A stretch of DNA of 64,000 nucleotides, from assembly GCF_002104475.1 (NCBI RefSeq), contig NZ_NBOF01000006.1, positions 1-64,000 on the forward strand. Direction: 5' to 3'. A program made the position numbers and the translations under genes. Origin of the DNA: Cognaticolwellia mytili (GTDB lineage Bacteria; Pseudomonadota; Gammaproteobacteria; Enterobacterales; Alteromonadaceae). A model generated the notes under the pieces. It did not search any database and was not told the origin of the DNA. It saw only the letters and a list, made by a program, of their open reading frames with translations. Every line of letters starts with the position of its first letter. Position 1 is the first letter of the stretch. Shown here in pieces: positions 19,411-29,100 of this stretch.

Positions 19411-20418
19411 TTAATTCAGTAAGCCCCGCGGAAACACTTGGTAATTTCCATCACTGGTGATGACTGCAATGCTATTAGGGGAAGTAAATGCGACCTGCAA
19501 CACAGAAGATCGGCCAATCTTTGCTGACTGCCATTGACCAACAAGTTCACCATCATTAACCCGCCACAGCATGATTTTTTGTTTAGGTGAGCCAGTTAAA
19601 AAATAATGTTTATCTGCTGAGAATGCTGAATGATTAATTTCTAGAAACTTAAGGCTCGTCTGTAATTCGCTTAACTCATTTTCATTCTTTGCGTCTAATT
19701 GCCAAAACGATCGATCGTTGATCGAATCAATAGCAAAACCTAAATGACCATCATCACTAATATCGACATGATTTACTCGTGTTCTATGTTGATATACTGA
19801 AATTTTTTCGCCATTACTTGTTTGCCAAACTGCTGCTGTTTTGTCACTAGCGCCGGTAAAAGCAAGCTGACCATCAGCCGACAATGCGACGGCGTTGATA
19901 TCTAATCGGTGCTGTTGAAATACGTGCTTCTTTGCCGTTTTTGTATTAATAATACTGGCTTGACCATTACGGTAGCCAAGCAATAAAGTATCGCCATTTG
20001 CAGATATCGCAATGTCATTGATGATATTGTTATCAGCATACCACTCATTAATTAATTTCACTTTCTTATTAGCCTGCAATTGATACAAGCGTACAACCAT
20101 TTGGTTTGAAGTGTAAAAATATTGTTGCGACGCTGAGATTCCTACCAACTCAATATGCTCAGCATCTTTACCTTTAATACACGGCATTTGCTGTTGTTTT
20201 GACTTATTATTCCATAAACAAATTTGCTCAGGCTCAGCAATTAGCGACAGTAATCCATCAGATGAAATCGACGCCGCTTTAATAGTTGTTTGCGCATAGC
20301 GATGAGTTTCAGTTGCTTGCGCTGTTTGCACTTGGTTAGGTGAACATGCACTCAAGCACAATAAAAACAGCGGTACGCCTATAAAGGCCCTGGGATTGTA
20401 AATAGAATGTTTTTTCAT
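19411..20418 (-). CDS. WD40-repeat lipoprotein
   Basis: I place the start at 20418 (MKKHSIYN). The product of about 335 residues has a lipobox (LCLSAC), so it is a lipoprotein. It then has at least five WD40-like blades, seen in phrases such as DINAVALSADGQLAFTGASDKTAAVW and DHLG- and SAFSADKH-type repeats ending in W. Such propellers are binding platforms. It follows the small membrane gene by about 60 bases and may belong to the PadR unit. Its target is unknown. Confidence 0.82.
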   Translation of the reverse strand: MKKHSIYNPRAFIGVPLFLLCLSACSPNQVQTAQATETHRYAQTTIKAASISSDGLLSLIAEPEQICLWNNKSKQQQMPCIKGKDAEHIELVGISASQQYFYTSNQMVVRLYQLQANKKVKLINEWYADNNIINDIAISANGDTLLLGYRNGQASIINTKTAKKHVFQQHRLDINAVALSADGQLAFTGASDKTAAVWQTSNGEKISVYQHRTRVNHVDISDDGHLGFAIDSINDRSFWQLDAKNENELSELQTSLKFLEINHSAFSADKHYFLTGSPKQKIMLWRVNDGELVGQWQSAKIGRSSVLQVAFTSPNSIAVITSDGNYQVFPRGLLN

Positions 20419-20480
20419 AAGTATCTCAATCATTTGTCATCTCTAATTTTATATCTACTCTCACTTCTATCCAGCTTACT

Positions 20481-21254
20481 TTATTCTGAACCATCACCTA
20501 ACTTATTTTGCTCACTAGTGAATTTTAAATTACTCTCTACTTGCTTCAATTTACGGTGTACTAAATAACTTACAGGTAAAACCATATATAAAAAGGTGAG
20601 TAAACCAATGGCAATAATTGGACCTACTTGTTTCGCAAATAAATGATTACTATTAATGTGAATTATCGACCAAATATAAGGCAGTATAACCAACGCATAG
20701 CCCCAACATGCCATTTTAAGTGCTGTAAATGATGATTTTCTATCAAGGTATATCAGTAGAGATATACTTAAGGATGTAATAATCAATGAAGGTCCATCAA
20801 GTAGAAACCAAACACTATCCACACGACTCATATAGCCACTAACACTTGACCAAAACGCACCATCAAACAATGCCATGTGTGCTTGACCTGTTAACAATTT
20901 TTGCCAAAAACCAGGTGCATATTCTGCTAAATTATCGACATAAGATAGCCATAAAATCAAGATAAATGCTATTGAAAATAATACCAATGGTAAAACAATA
21001 TTTATCTTTCGAACAAAGTTTGGCGAGCTAAATTTTTTCTTAAAATAGATCATACTTGTGCATGTTGCTTGATGCCAAAACCAAGTGTTAGCAGCCTTGA
21101 TATCCTCCCGCGCTCTTTCGTCAAATTCTTCCATCAAATCGCCAAGAATCACCTCGAGCATCGCAGCTGGTAGAATCCAAGTTAATAACATAATAGCAAA
21201 ACTTGGAGGTAACAAAGTTACACGGTTAATACCATTTTCAGTATCATTATTCAT
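20481..21254 (-). CDS. Membrane protein with a permease-prefix-like N-terminus
   Basis: I place the start at 21254, one base after the padR stop codon, because the upstream frame lies inside the PadR gene. The 257-residue protein opens with PPSFAIMLLTWILPAAMLEVILGDLMEEFDERA and a WFWHQA motif. That resembles the prefix domain found before ABC permeases that are co-encoded with PadR regulators. Four or more transmembrane segments follow (about 85, 150, 180 and 215). No permease follows here, so the prefix domain stands without its usual partner. Strand, spacing and co-occurrence all point to joint control by PadR. Confidence 0.72.
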   Translation of the reverse strand: MNNDTENGINRVTLLPPSFAIMLLTWILPAAMLEVILGDLMEEFDERAREDIKAANTWFWHQATCTSMIYFKKKFSSPNFVRKINIVLPLVLFSIAFILILWLSYVDNLAEYAPGFWQKLLTGQAHMALFDGAFWSSVSGYMSRVDSVWFLLDGPSLIITSLSISLLIYLDRKSSFTALKMACWGYALVILPYIWSIIHINSNHLFAKQVGPIIAIGLLTFLYMVLPVSYLVHRKLKQVESNLKFTSEQNKLGDGSE

Positions 21255-21255
21255 G

Positions 21256-21624
21256 TCAGTACTCCCCAATAAAACAATATAGTTTAGCATCAACTCGTGT
21301 GTTAAACGCGGCATCTTGCCAAAGCACATCCATTGCCGAACGTGCGCGTTTAAGTGCAACTTGCCCTTGTGTGGTAACAGTAAAAAAACGTTTAGCTCGC
21401 CCACCTCGTTCAGCAGTAGCTGCGCCTAATTGACTGCTAACCATGCCCTTTTTTTCTAAACGCTCTAACGTAGAATAAATAGCACCTATAGCAACATTAC
21501 GGTTTACTTCATTATGCAACAACTGCCGAATCTTCGCTCCATAAGCTTCACTACCTAACCGGATCAGAGCCAGCATTGTCATTTGTTCGAACTCACCAAG
21601 AAACTTTTCTTTATCTGCCATCAT
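21256..21624 (-). CDS. PadR-family transcription regulator
   Basis: PadR proteins are winged-helix repressors, often released by a small molecule. The 122-residue protein shows the family pattern FEQMTMLALIRLGSEAYGAKI, then GAIYSTLERLEKKGMV (recognition helix and wing start) and GRAKRFFTVTTQG. It is one of two adjacent ATG starts (21624 or 21621). It is the first gene of a unit with the membrane gene and perhaps the WD40 gene. Two matching palindromes lie just upstream, so self-regulation is likely. Confidence 0.93.
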   Translation of the reverse strand: MMADKEKFLGEFEQMTMLALIRLGSEAYGAKIRQLLHNEVNRNVAIGAIYSTLERLEKKGMVSSQLGAATAERGGRAKRFFTVTTQGQVALKRARSAMDVLWQDAAFNTRVDAKLYCFIGEY

Positions 21625-21632
21625 GCCTTCCT

Positions 21633-21697
21633 CATCTAATTAACTACATTGTAGTTAATTAGATGATAGTTGCAAAAATATTTTTACTACAATGTAG
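21633..21697 (-). promoter_or_regulatory. Two PadR-type operators around the padR promoter
   Basis: A perfect 33-base palindrome with 16-base arms lies at 21633-21665, centred on CTACATTGTAG. A second core, CTACAATGTAG, lies at 21687-21697. The centres are 43 bases apart, about four helical turns. On the minus strand TATCAT and TTGTAG can be read as -10 and -35 with an 18-base spacer, so the distal site covers the -35 and the proximal site covers the start. The ATGT-N-ACAT-like core fits known PadR sites. Confidence 0.7.
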
Positions 21698-21868
21698 ATG
21701 ATACACAAATTTTAATTAGTTCAAAAAATTTACACAACATTTACAAAACAATTAACTTAATGATTTATTTATACTAATTAAATTTCAGAGCTTAATTTAA
21801 TAGGTAAACATAGCCAAACCCTGCAATTTTTCTTGCTATCACTTTATGTCACCTATACCATGCACGAC

Positions 21869-21883
21869 TGATAATCATTCTTA
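21869..21883 (+). promoter_or_regulatory. Candidate Fur box before the TonB receptor
   Basis: TGATAAT-C-ATTCTTA matches 7+4 of 14 positions of the 7-1-7 Fur inverted repeat. It is 29 bases upstream of the receptor start. The iron/heme genes behind it make Fur control likely. It is one mark better than chance in an AT-rich leader, so moderate confidence. Confidence 0.5.
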
Positions 21884-21911
21884 TTTAGATTTCTATTGGT
21901 ATTAAGAGTAA

Positions 21912-23870
21912 ATGTATATAAAAGCTAGCCTATCGGCCATAATTTTGGCTTTGCCTATCACTTCAATAGCGCAAACAACGCCAGACAAAGATCAAGAAGA
22001 ACACATTGTTGTCACAGGAACCCGTACAGCAAAACTATTGAGTAATTCACCAGTTTTAGTGGACGTTATTGACGGTGAAACCATTGCCAAAATTAGTCAC
22101 GGCACTTTGGCACAAGCATTAAATTACATTCCTGGCGTTGTAGTAAAGCGCAGTGTAAAAGACGGTTACAATATTCAAATGCAAGGCTTTGACGGTGATC
22201 ATGTATTAGTGCTTATTGATGGGCAGCCAATTGTTAGCCCAACTGGCTCTTCTGCAGATTTAGACCAAGTACCTGCTAGCAATATTGCCCAAATAGAAGT
22301 TATTCGTGGGGCAGCATCGGTAATGTACGGTAGTTCTGCTATGGGTGGGGTGATTAATATCATCACCCATAAAACAGACCAGCCTAACCTTAAATTTGAT
22401 TACGATATCAGTCAATACCAAGGTAATACAATTGACACTGGTGATTTGAATCACACCTTGAAAGCTTATGCGGTAGATGTTTTTTCTGGTTGGCGCACGC
22501 AACTTAATGCGCTCATCATTGACGACCAAGGCTATGACTACGACAGCAATACCGTCAGTCAAGACGCTGCTAGCGTCGAGAAAAAAATCGTTAGCTTAAG
22601 TATGAGTAAAAGCCATGACGATATTGCCACTAGTGTTAAATACCAATGGTTAGACGATAAAAAGCTTCGTGATAGCTTTGCCATCCCTGGGCAAAGTGAA
22701 GTTATTTACTACCAAACCGATGCGACAGAACACCAACTAGATATTGGTCTTAAAAGTATTAAAAATCCGAAGTCACCATGGCAAATTAACGCCCGCTATA
22801 TCGATCACCAAGAAACCAGTGGTCAGTCAAACGGCTTACGCGACACCAACATTGTGCTTACCGAGGTTAATGGTCAAAAAATATTTCAGATAGATAATAT
22901 TGAACTTGTCACCGGTGGGGTTATTCATGCAGATAAGTTAAACCAAGACAAACCTGCTGACGGTGTTATTGAAATTGATGATAAAAGCAGGGAAAGTGTC
23001 GAAGTTTTTGCTCAGGGTAACTGGGTTAAAAAAAATCACCAAGTGCTTGCAGGGATGCGCAGCCAATATGATTCTGACTTTGGTTGGCATAACGCTGTTC
23101 GTCTTAGTGCCATGAAAAACTTTAGCCTAGATTCCGGGAAATTACAGTGGCGTGCTGGCTTAGGCCAAAGCTACCGAGTGCCTAATTTAAAAGAGCGCTT
23201 CTATATTTTTGACCACAGCGCACTCGGCTATATGGTATTAGGTAATAAAGCACTTGAACCTGAAACTGCCAATTCAATTAATTCGAGCTTAACATTTAAC
23301 ACTACCTTGGCTGATAACGCTGCCGAACTGCGCAGTGATATTAGTATTCATTACTCTAAAACTGACGATCTTATCGATACAGTCGTTGATCCTGAACAAT
23401 CAGAGTTAACAGGCCTGTCTATTTATCAATATCAAAATATTAGCGAAGCCGAAATTCATGGTTTTGACCTCAGCACTGAAGTTAAATTTAACCAGTGGCA
23501 AATGCAATTAAATTACAGTTACTTAACCAGCGAAGATGAACACAATAAACGCTTACTTTCTCGTCCGCGCCATCAGGTGAAGTTCAATATTAATTATGAC
23601 ATTGATGCCTACGACATTGAGCTTATTGCCTATGCAGTTTATCAGGCAGGAGAAGCAGTCCCTGATGGTTATCAGGGTGTCGAAAATAATGAATACAGCA
23701 CATTCAACGCGGTATTAAACCAAGCCTTAACTGACAAGTTATCTTGGCGCATCAGTGTCGACAACATTTTTGATCAACACAAAAGTAGCTCAGCCAATCG
23801 CCAAAATTTATTTGACGCAAGACCTGTTAGTAGTCGCACGATAAGTGCTGGTATTAGCTATCAATTTTAA
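21912..23870 (+). CDS. TonB-dependent receptor, HmuR-like
   Basis: This outer-membrane receptor of 652 residues would bring a large iron compound, most likely heme, into the periplasm using TonB energy. After a signal peptide (ending IAQ) a plug domain runs to about residue 160, with HIVVTGTR, GTLAQALNYIPGV and EVIRGAASVMYGSSAMGGVINI. The barrel follows and ends with the phenylalanine signature SAGISYQF. Its class (BtuB/HmuR-like) cannot separate heme from cobalamin, but the next gene is HmuY-like. It is 18 bases ahead of that gene. Confidence 0.92.
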   Translation: MYIKASLSAIILALPITSIAQTTPDKDQEEHIVVTGTRTAKLLSNSPVLVDVIDGETIAKISHGTLAQALNYIPGVVVKRSVKDGYNIQMQGFDGDHVLVLIDGQPIVSPTGSSADLDQVPASNIAQIEVIRGAASVMYGSSAMGGVINIITHKTDQPNLKFDYDISQYQGNTIDTGDLNHTLKAYAVDVFSGWRTQLNALIIDDQGYDYDSNTVSQDAASVEKKIVSLSMSKSHDDIATSVKYQWLDDKKLRDSFAIPGQSEVIYYQTDATEHQLDIGLKSIKNPKSPWQINARYIDHQETSGQSNGLRDTNIVLTEVNGQKIFQIDNIELVTGGVIHADKLNQDKPADGVIEIDDKSRESVEVFAQGNWVKKNHQVLAGMRSQYDSDFGWHNAVRLSAMKNFSLDSGKLQWRAGLGQSYRVPNLKERFYIFDHSALGYMVLGNKALEPETANSINSSLTFNTTLADNAAELRSDISIHYSKTDDLIDTVVDPEQSELTGLSIYQYQNISEAEIHGFDLSTEVKFNQWQMQLNYSYLTSEDEHNKRLLSRPRHQVKFNINYDIDAYDIELIAYAVYQAGEAVPDGYQGVENNEYSTFNAVLNQALTDKLSWRISVDNIFDQHKSSSANRQNLFDARPVSSRTISAGISYQF

Positions 23871-23888
23871 GAAATCTCGGAGAGAAAA

Positions 23889-25055
23889 ATGAACACTAAA
23901 TTTACGACACCATTTAAATTAACCAGCTTGGCACTATGCGTATTATTAACCGCCTGTGGCGGTGGCAGTAGCTCAAGCAATGAGACTGCGCCAACACCAG
24001 CGCCAACACCAACACCAACACCAGCACCAACTCCAGCACAAGGTGCTGTTAGTGGTCCACATAGCACAGGTAGTGTTAGCGAACCTGTATTTGTTTATTA
24101 CGACTTAGAGACTAAAGCCGTTATTGAACTAACAACAGAACAAGCGGCAACAAATACCGTTTGGGATGTCGCTTTTAAACGCAGCGGTATTTTCTTAAAT
24201 CAACACAGTGATAATACCGTAAAGGCTTATGCTACTGGCAATAACAGTGATTTTTTTGATGCTGACGGTAAAGCAATTGCCGCGAGCTTTATTGCCGCAA
24301 CGGCGGAAACTGAGTTGGATGATTACTTAGCAATAAAAACTAGTGATATTCCAACTGATGAGACTAAATTTGTTGCTGATGTCACATCAAACATCATTGA
24401 AGGTTTTTATGACTACAACTCAACGACTCATGTTGTTACCGCTGCTGATACTAAATATTTTATCGCCAACTCTGATGACGCTTTCACTAAATTTAGAGCA
24501 ACCAGCATTACCACTGCTGGCCGAGGTATAGGCCAAATTACTTTTCAAACGGCTTATCAAAGTAGCAGTGATGCAGCATTTTCCGCAGAGCAAGAGCTCA
24601 CTATTGACGCAGCATTAACTTGTTCAGGTGACGTGACACATGTTTATGTAGATTTTGACATCAACCAAGAAGTTACTATGGCTGATGCTTGGGATATTAA
24701 CTTTCCTTGTGCGGCTGATAAAACTGGTGCTGATTTCACAATTAACATAGCTGATGACGCTCAAGCCATGCACGATTTCGATAATAACTACGATGCTATT
24801 GACCCAACTGCCGTTGCCTACTATGGCTTCCAAAGAAACAGTTACTCAGTAAAAGCATTTGATGGTACTCCTTGGTATCAATACGGTGTAAATGGCGGAC
24901 ATTTATTATGGTCACAATTCGACGTTTACTTAATTAAAACACCAACGAACACTCATAAGCTACAAATGACTAGTTACTACAACGCTGATGGCGTTTCAGG
25001 AAACATTAGTTTTAGATCGGATGAAGTAAATGAACTTGCGGGTGAAAGCGAGTAA
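23889..25055 (+). CDS. HmuY-like heme-binding lipoprotein
   Basis: HmuY proteins capture heme outside the cell and deliver it to the HmuR receptor. The 388-residue product has a lipobox (LLTAC) and a flexible linker of alternating proline and threonine (residues about 38-53). The body resembles HmuY: VFVYYDLETKAVIEL, TVWDVAFKR and the pattern of a six-histidine-poor beta fold ending in a GTPWYQY region. I cannot place the heme ligands with certainty. It follows the receptor closely (18 bases) and is separated from the next gene by a hairpin. Confidence 0.78.
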   Translation: MNTKFTTPFKLTSLALCVLLTACGGGSSSSNETAPTPAPTPTPTPAPTPAQGAVSGPHSTGSVSEPVFVYYDLETKAVIELTTEQAATNTVWDVAFKRSGIFLNQHSDNTVKAYATGNNSDFFDADGKAIAASFIAATAETELDDYLAIKTSDIPTDETKFVADVTSNIIEGFYDYNSTTHVVTAADTKYFIANSDDAFTKFRATSITTAGRGIGQITFQTAYQSSSDAAFSAEQELTIDAALTCSGDVTHVYVDFDINQEVTMADAWDINFPCAADKTGADFTINIADDAQAMHDFDNNYDAIDPTAVAYYGFQRNSYSVKAFDGTPWYQYGVNGGHLLWSQFDVYLIKTPTNTHKLQMTSYYNADGVSGNISFRSDEVNELAGESE

Positions 25056-25078
25056 TTAACCAAACAGCACAGGTTCAA

Positions 25079-25112
25079 ACTCAAGACACCAAACTATAAC
25101 AGTGTCTTGAGT
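25079..25112 (+). terminator. Hairpin between hmuY-like and exbB-like genes
   Basis: Perfect 11-base arms (25079-25089 and 25102-25112) flank a 12-base loop. There is no T run behind it, so full termination is unlikely. It may stabilise the upstream receptor/HmuY mRNA or reduce read-through, which would give more surface proteins than motor and chelatase. That role is inferred. Confidence 0.5.
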
Positions 25113-25174
25113 CTCTGATTCACTATGTTAAACGAATGAATTAGCACATTAAAGAAAACCATTTAGGAAATATT

Positions 25175-25804
25175 ATGATCGCTCAGATCGAACAAACCAT
25201 GTACCAACTGTCTGACTTTTTTATGGCACCAGTACTATGTCTTATTGCACTGCTATTTATTTACTCACTGTTTGCCACTGGCCAGTTTTTTAGTCAAACC
25301 ATGCAACGCCGTCGACATTACAAGTCATTTCTCCAATTGCTCAATAGTGAACTAGGCAGTAATCAAGCATTAAAATTGAATGGCTACCCAATGGCATCAC
25401 TTGCCAATGAAGTACCTAATATTAGTCAAGACCAACTTGATGTTGCAGCCTTAAAAGAACTCGAAGGTGTGCGAAACGTCAGTCGCCTTGCGCCAATGCT
25501 AGGTTTAATAGCCACCATGATCCCAATGGGTCCTGCATTAAAAAGTTTAGCCGACGGTAATATCCAAGGGATTAGTGAAAATCTCATTGTTGCATTTTCA
25601 GCCGTGATCTTCGGTTTAATCATCGCTTCCATTACTTTTTGGATAGCATCAATCAAAAAGCGTTGGATGGTAGAAGAACTTGTCGCCATTATGCCGTTAC
25701 TTAACCATCAAGCTATTAAAAATCAACAAACGGCTGAAAGTGCCACAGTGACAGAATCGGCTTTGCCAATACAAACCTTGGAGAAAGATTATGAGGCTGC
25801 TTGA
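25175..25804 (+). CDS. MotA/TolQ/ExbB-type membrane protein (HmuU-like)
   Basis: The 209-residue protein has three hydrophobic segments (about 18-40, 105-128, 140-165). The middle block reads RLAPMLGLIATMIPMGPALKSLADG, the MotA/TolQ/ExbB signature that forms a proton-driven stator. In Bacteroidetes heme loci the same family (HmuU) sits beside the CobN-like chelatase. It overlaps the DUF2149 gene by 14 bases, so translation is coupled. I infer that it makes a proton channel with that small partner. Confidence 0.85.
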   Translation: MIAQIEQTMYQLSDFFMAPVLCLIALLFIYSLFATGQFFSQTMQRRRHYKSFLQLLNSELGSNQALKLNGYPMASLANEVPNISQDQLDVAALKELEGVRNVSRLAPMLGLIATMIPMGPALKSLADGNIQGISENLIVAFSAVIFGLIIASITFWIASIKKRWMVEELVAIMPLLNHQAIKNQQTAESATVTESALPIQTLEKDYEAA

Positions 25805-26096
25805 TGAAGACGAAGGTATTAACCCTGCATTATCCGTTGTCAATTTAGTTGATGTGTTCTTGGTCCTAGTAGCAGCACTACTGATTGCTATTGCACAAAA
25901 TCCGTTGAACCCTTTCCTCGCTGAAGATGTCACCGTCATTAAAAATGAGGGGAAAGATAATATGGAAATCATCGTGAAAAAAGGCAATACCATAGAAAGC
26001 TTTAAAAGTGATGGAAAAACGGGCTCAGGTACGGGCAAAAAAGCGGGCACTGCATATGAAATGGCAGACGGCAGCATGATTTACGTAAAAGAATAG
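25791..26096 (+). CDS. DUF2149 protein (HmuV-like)
   Basis: The 101-residue protein has one membrane segment (about 17-35; VDVFLVLVAALLIAIAQN), like ExbD or TolR, with an acidic residue at the start that could take part in proton flow. The rest would face the periplasm. DUF2149 proteins are known as partners of ExbB-like proteins in CobN-type clusters. The ATG is preceded by GGAGAAAG, and the gene overlaps the ExbB-like gene by 14 bases. Confidence 0.82.
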   Translation: MRLLDEDEGINPALSVVNLVDVFLVLVAALLIAIAQNPLNPFLAEDVTVIKNEGKDNMEIIVKKGNTIESFKSDGKTGSGTGKKAGTAYEMADGSMIYVKE

Positions 26097-26108
26097 CGAT
26101 AATATCTA

Positions 26109-29100
26109 ATGAAAAACTCTTTAATGAAAATTTCCATATTGTTATTCAGCATATTTACCTTAATGGGTAATGTTTTTGCTGAAACAATAAGTACTAGTAA
26201 AAAGCAGATGGTTAGCGCAAATAACCACAATGTGCTATTTATCAGTACCGCCCATACAAATACCGCAAAAATTACTTTATTAAAAAAAGTCGCTGATGAA
26301 AGAAGCAATCAAACTTGGAATATTTCGCAAAAATCAGCAAAGTCTTTATTAAAAACAGCCAATAAAGTTGGCGATCTAACGGCACTTTTTAACCAATATG
26401 ATTTGGTCATTCTTGATGCTGTATCAGTGCGAGAAGCCAGCGCTGCATTTGATAGCTACGCAAGTGAAATAGCAAAGGCAAAAACTGCAGTTGTTGCCTT
26501 TAGTTACTTAAAAAATCAAGCCCTTAATAAAGGTTTAACCGGTAAAGATACAAGTACATTACAAGATTACTGGATGAATGCTGGCCGTCGTAATCTCGAC
26601 AATATGCTGAGCTTTATTGCCGCAACAGTTATCTCAAAAAATGACAATTCAGCAACAATTGCCAATGTGCCCGCGCCAATTATTTTTCCACAGCAAGGTA
26701 TTTACCACCCAACACTACCAAACTTGATCATTGATGACTTGGTCGCGTATAAAAAATTACGTCCAGTTAAACCACAGCAAGCTAAAATAGCGGTATTGTT
26801 GCAACGAGCATTAATCGAGTCTGAACAAACACAATTAATCGATGCCACAATTAAACAGCTAGAAGCTAAAGGTGCTTACGTGGTGCCATTCTTTTTTGAG
26901 CTTAGCCCTATTAGCGGTGACTACACCCAACTATTGCAAATTCCAAGTACTGAACAAGCTACAGACAGCCAAGCCATAAATGCTCAAGACTTAGCGATGA
27001 AAACAGATGTTGATTTGATTATCAGCTTCCGCAATATTCACTGGGCCAATAAACGTAAAGTAGAGTTTGAAAAGTTCGGTGTTCCTGTAATGCACGCCAT
27101 GACTTATTATTCGGGCGATAAAGCCACATGGGAAAAAGACATGCAAGGTGTGAGCGCCAACATGATGTCTTTCACCTTAGTACTACCTGAAAACGCTGGC
27201 GTGGTCGACCCTATGATCGTCGCTGCCATGAATATGACAGATCAAAACGTTGAAATTATCGATTATCAGCTAGAGCACTTAGTCAATAAAGCGATTAACG
27301 TCGTTAACTTAAAATATAAAGCAAACCAGGATAAAAAATTAACCATGTTTGTTTGGGGTGATAAAGACGTGGGCGCGTCTTTTATGAATATTCCCGAAAG
27401 TATTGAAGCCATTAGTCAACGTTTGGCCAACGAAGGTTATCAAACCGCAGAACGTGACGCTGAATACTTTGTAGAAAATGCAAAAAAAATACTTGACCCA
27501 TTTTACCGCGATTACCAGTTAACAGAGCTATTAGATAACGACTTAGCTGAATTAATGCCCATTAATAAATATTTAGCTTGGTTTAATGCCCTGCCCACTG
27601 AATTAACACAAAAAATAAATGACCATTGGGGACAACCACAAGACAACTTTATGGCGGTAGAGAAAGACGGTGAACACTATTTCATTTTGCCGCGTATTCG
27701 TAATGGCAATATGCTAGTTATGCGTCAACCTCCTCGCTCTGATAGTAAGAATGACGAGAATATGATTTATCATCAGGGCCTAGTGCCAATTAATCACTTC
27801 TATCTTGCAGCCTATTTTTATGCCCGTGAATATTGGCAATCAGACGCCATTGTGCATTTGGGTACCCATGGCTCACAAGAATACCTAGGTGGAAAAGAAC
27901 GAGGTTTATCTATTTATGACCAAGGCAATTTAGCGGTTTGGGATACGCCAGTGGTTTATCCGTTTATTGTTGATGATGTTGGTGAAGCCATGCAAACCAA
28001 ACGCCGTGGCCGAGCGACAGTTATCTCACATATGACACCACCCTTTGCTGCTGCAGGTTTAGAGGGTGAAATACGTAATTTACATGAGTTAATGCATCAA
28101 TATAAACAGCTTGATCAAGGTGGCGTAAAGCAAAAAACAGCTAGCCAATTAACTAAACTATGTTTCGATACCAATATTTGTAAAGACTTAGGCTGGGAAC
28201 AAGCACAAATAACTACTGCATTTGACGAATTTATCGATGCTTTGCATATTCACTTAGAAGACTTAGCAACAGCGAACCAACCGTTAGGCTTACATACCTA
28301 TGGCTATATTCCTGAGCAACCGTTAACTATTTCAACCTTAGTACAAATGCTAGGTAACGATTTTACCCAACGTGCAAGTGAATTTGAGCATGAGAATTAC
28401 GCTGATAGTTTAGTTGGCGAGCATCATGATGATGACGAAGATCAAGGCGTTTCGCATAGCCATACTTATCATTCTGAAGACCCTGCAAGTCGTGATAAAA
28501 ACAGTACTGACAAGAAGTCAGAGCAAGCGCTTAGCCCTGTAAATGAAGATCAAAACGAAAATGACATTACACGATTATCAGGTTACTTAACCGTTAAGAA
28601 CTACATCATTGCTACTGATGAGCCTTCAACGCAGCAACCAGTGCCTTTAACTGAGCTTTCTGAGCCACTACAAGCTGATATTGAACGAGGTAAAAAACTT
28701 TACCAAAGTATGGCGAGCATCCACGAACTTGATGCTATGGTTGATTTTCTTAATGCTAAATATATCCCGGTAAAGTCTGGCGGCGACCCAATACGTCACC
28801 CAGAATCACTCGCAACAGGCTATAACTTATTTGGTTTTAATCCTTCCCGAGTTCCTACGCAAGCAGCATTCGAACAAGGTAAAGAGTTAGTTGAGCAGAT
28901 GATTGCCAATTATTACGAAAAGCACCAAGCCTACCCGGATAAAATGGCCTTCTCGTTATGGTCGATTGAAACCATGCGCCATTACGGCGTGCTGGAATCA
29001 CAAGTGTTGTATGCCATGGGTGTTAAACCTAAATGGAGTAAAAGCGGTCGAGTTATTGGCACTGAAGTTATTCCTTACAGTGAATTAAAACGCCCTCGTA

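Noticed and set aside
23867-24067. Glycine- and valine-rich frame opposite the hmuY-like linker
   Set aside because: It is the reverse reading of the Pro-Thr repeat and has no start site or neighbour support.
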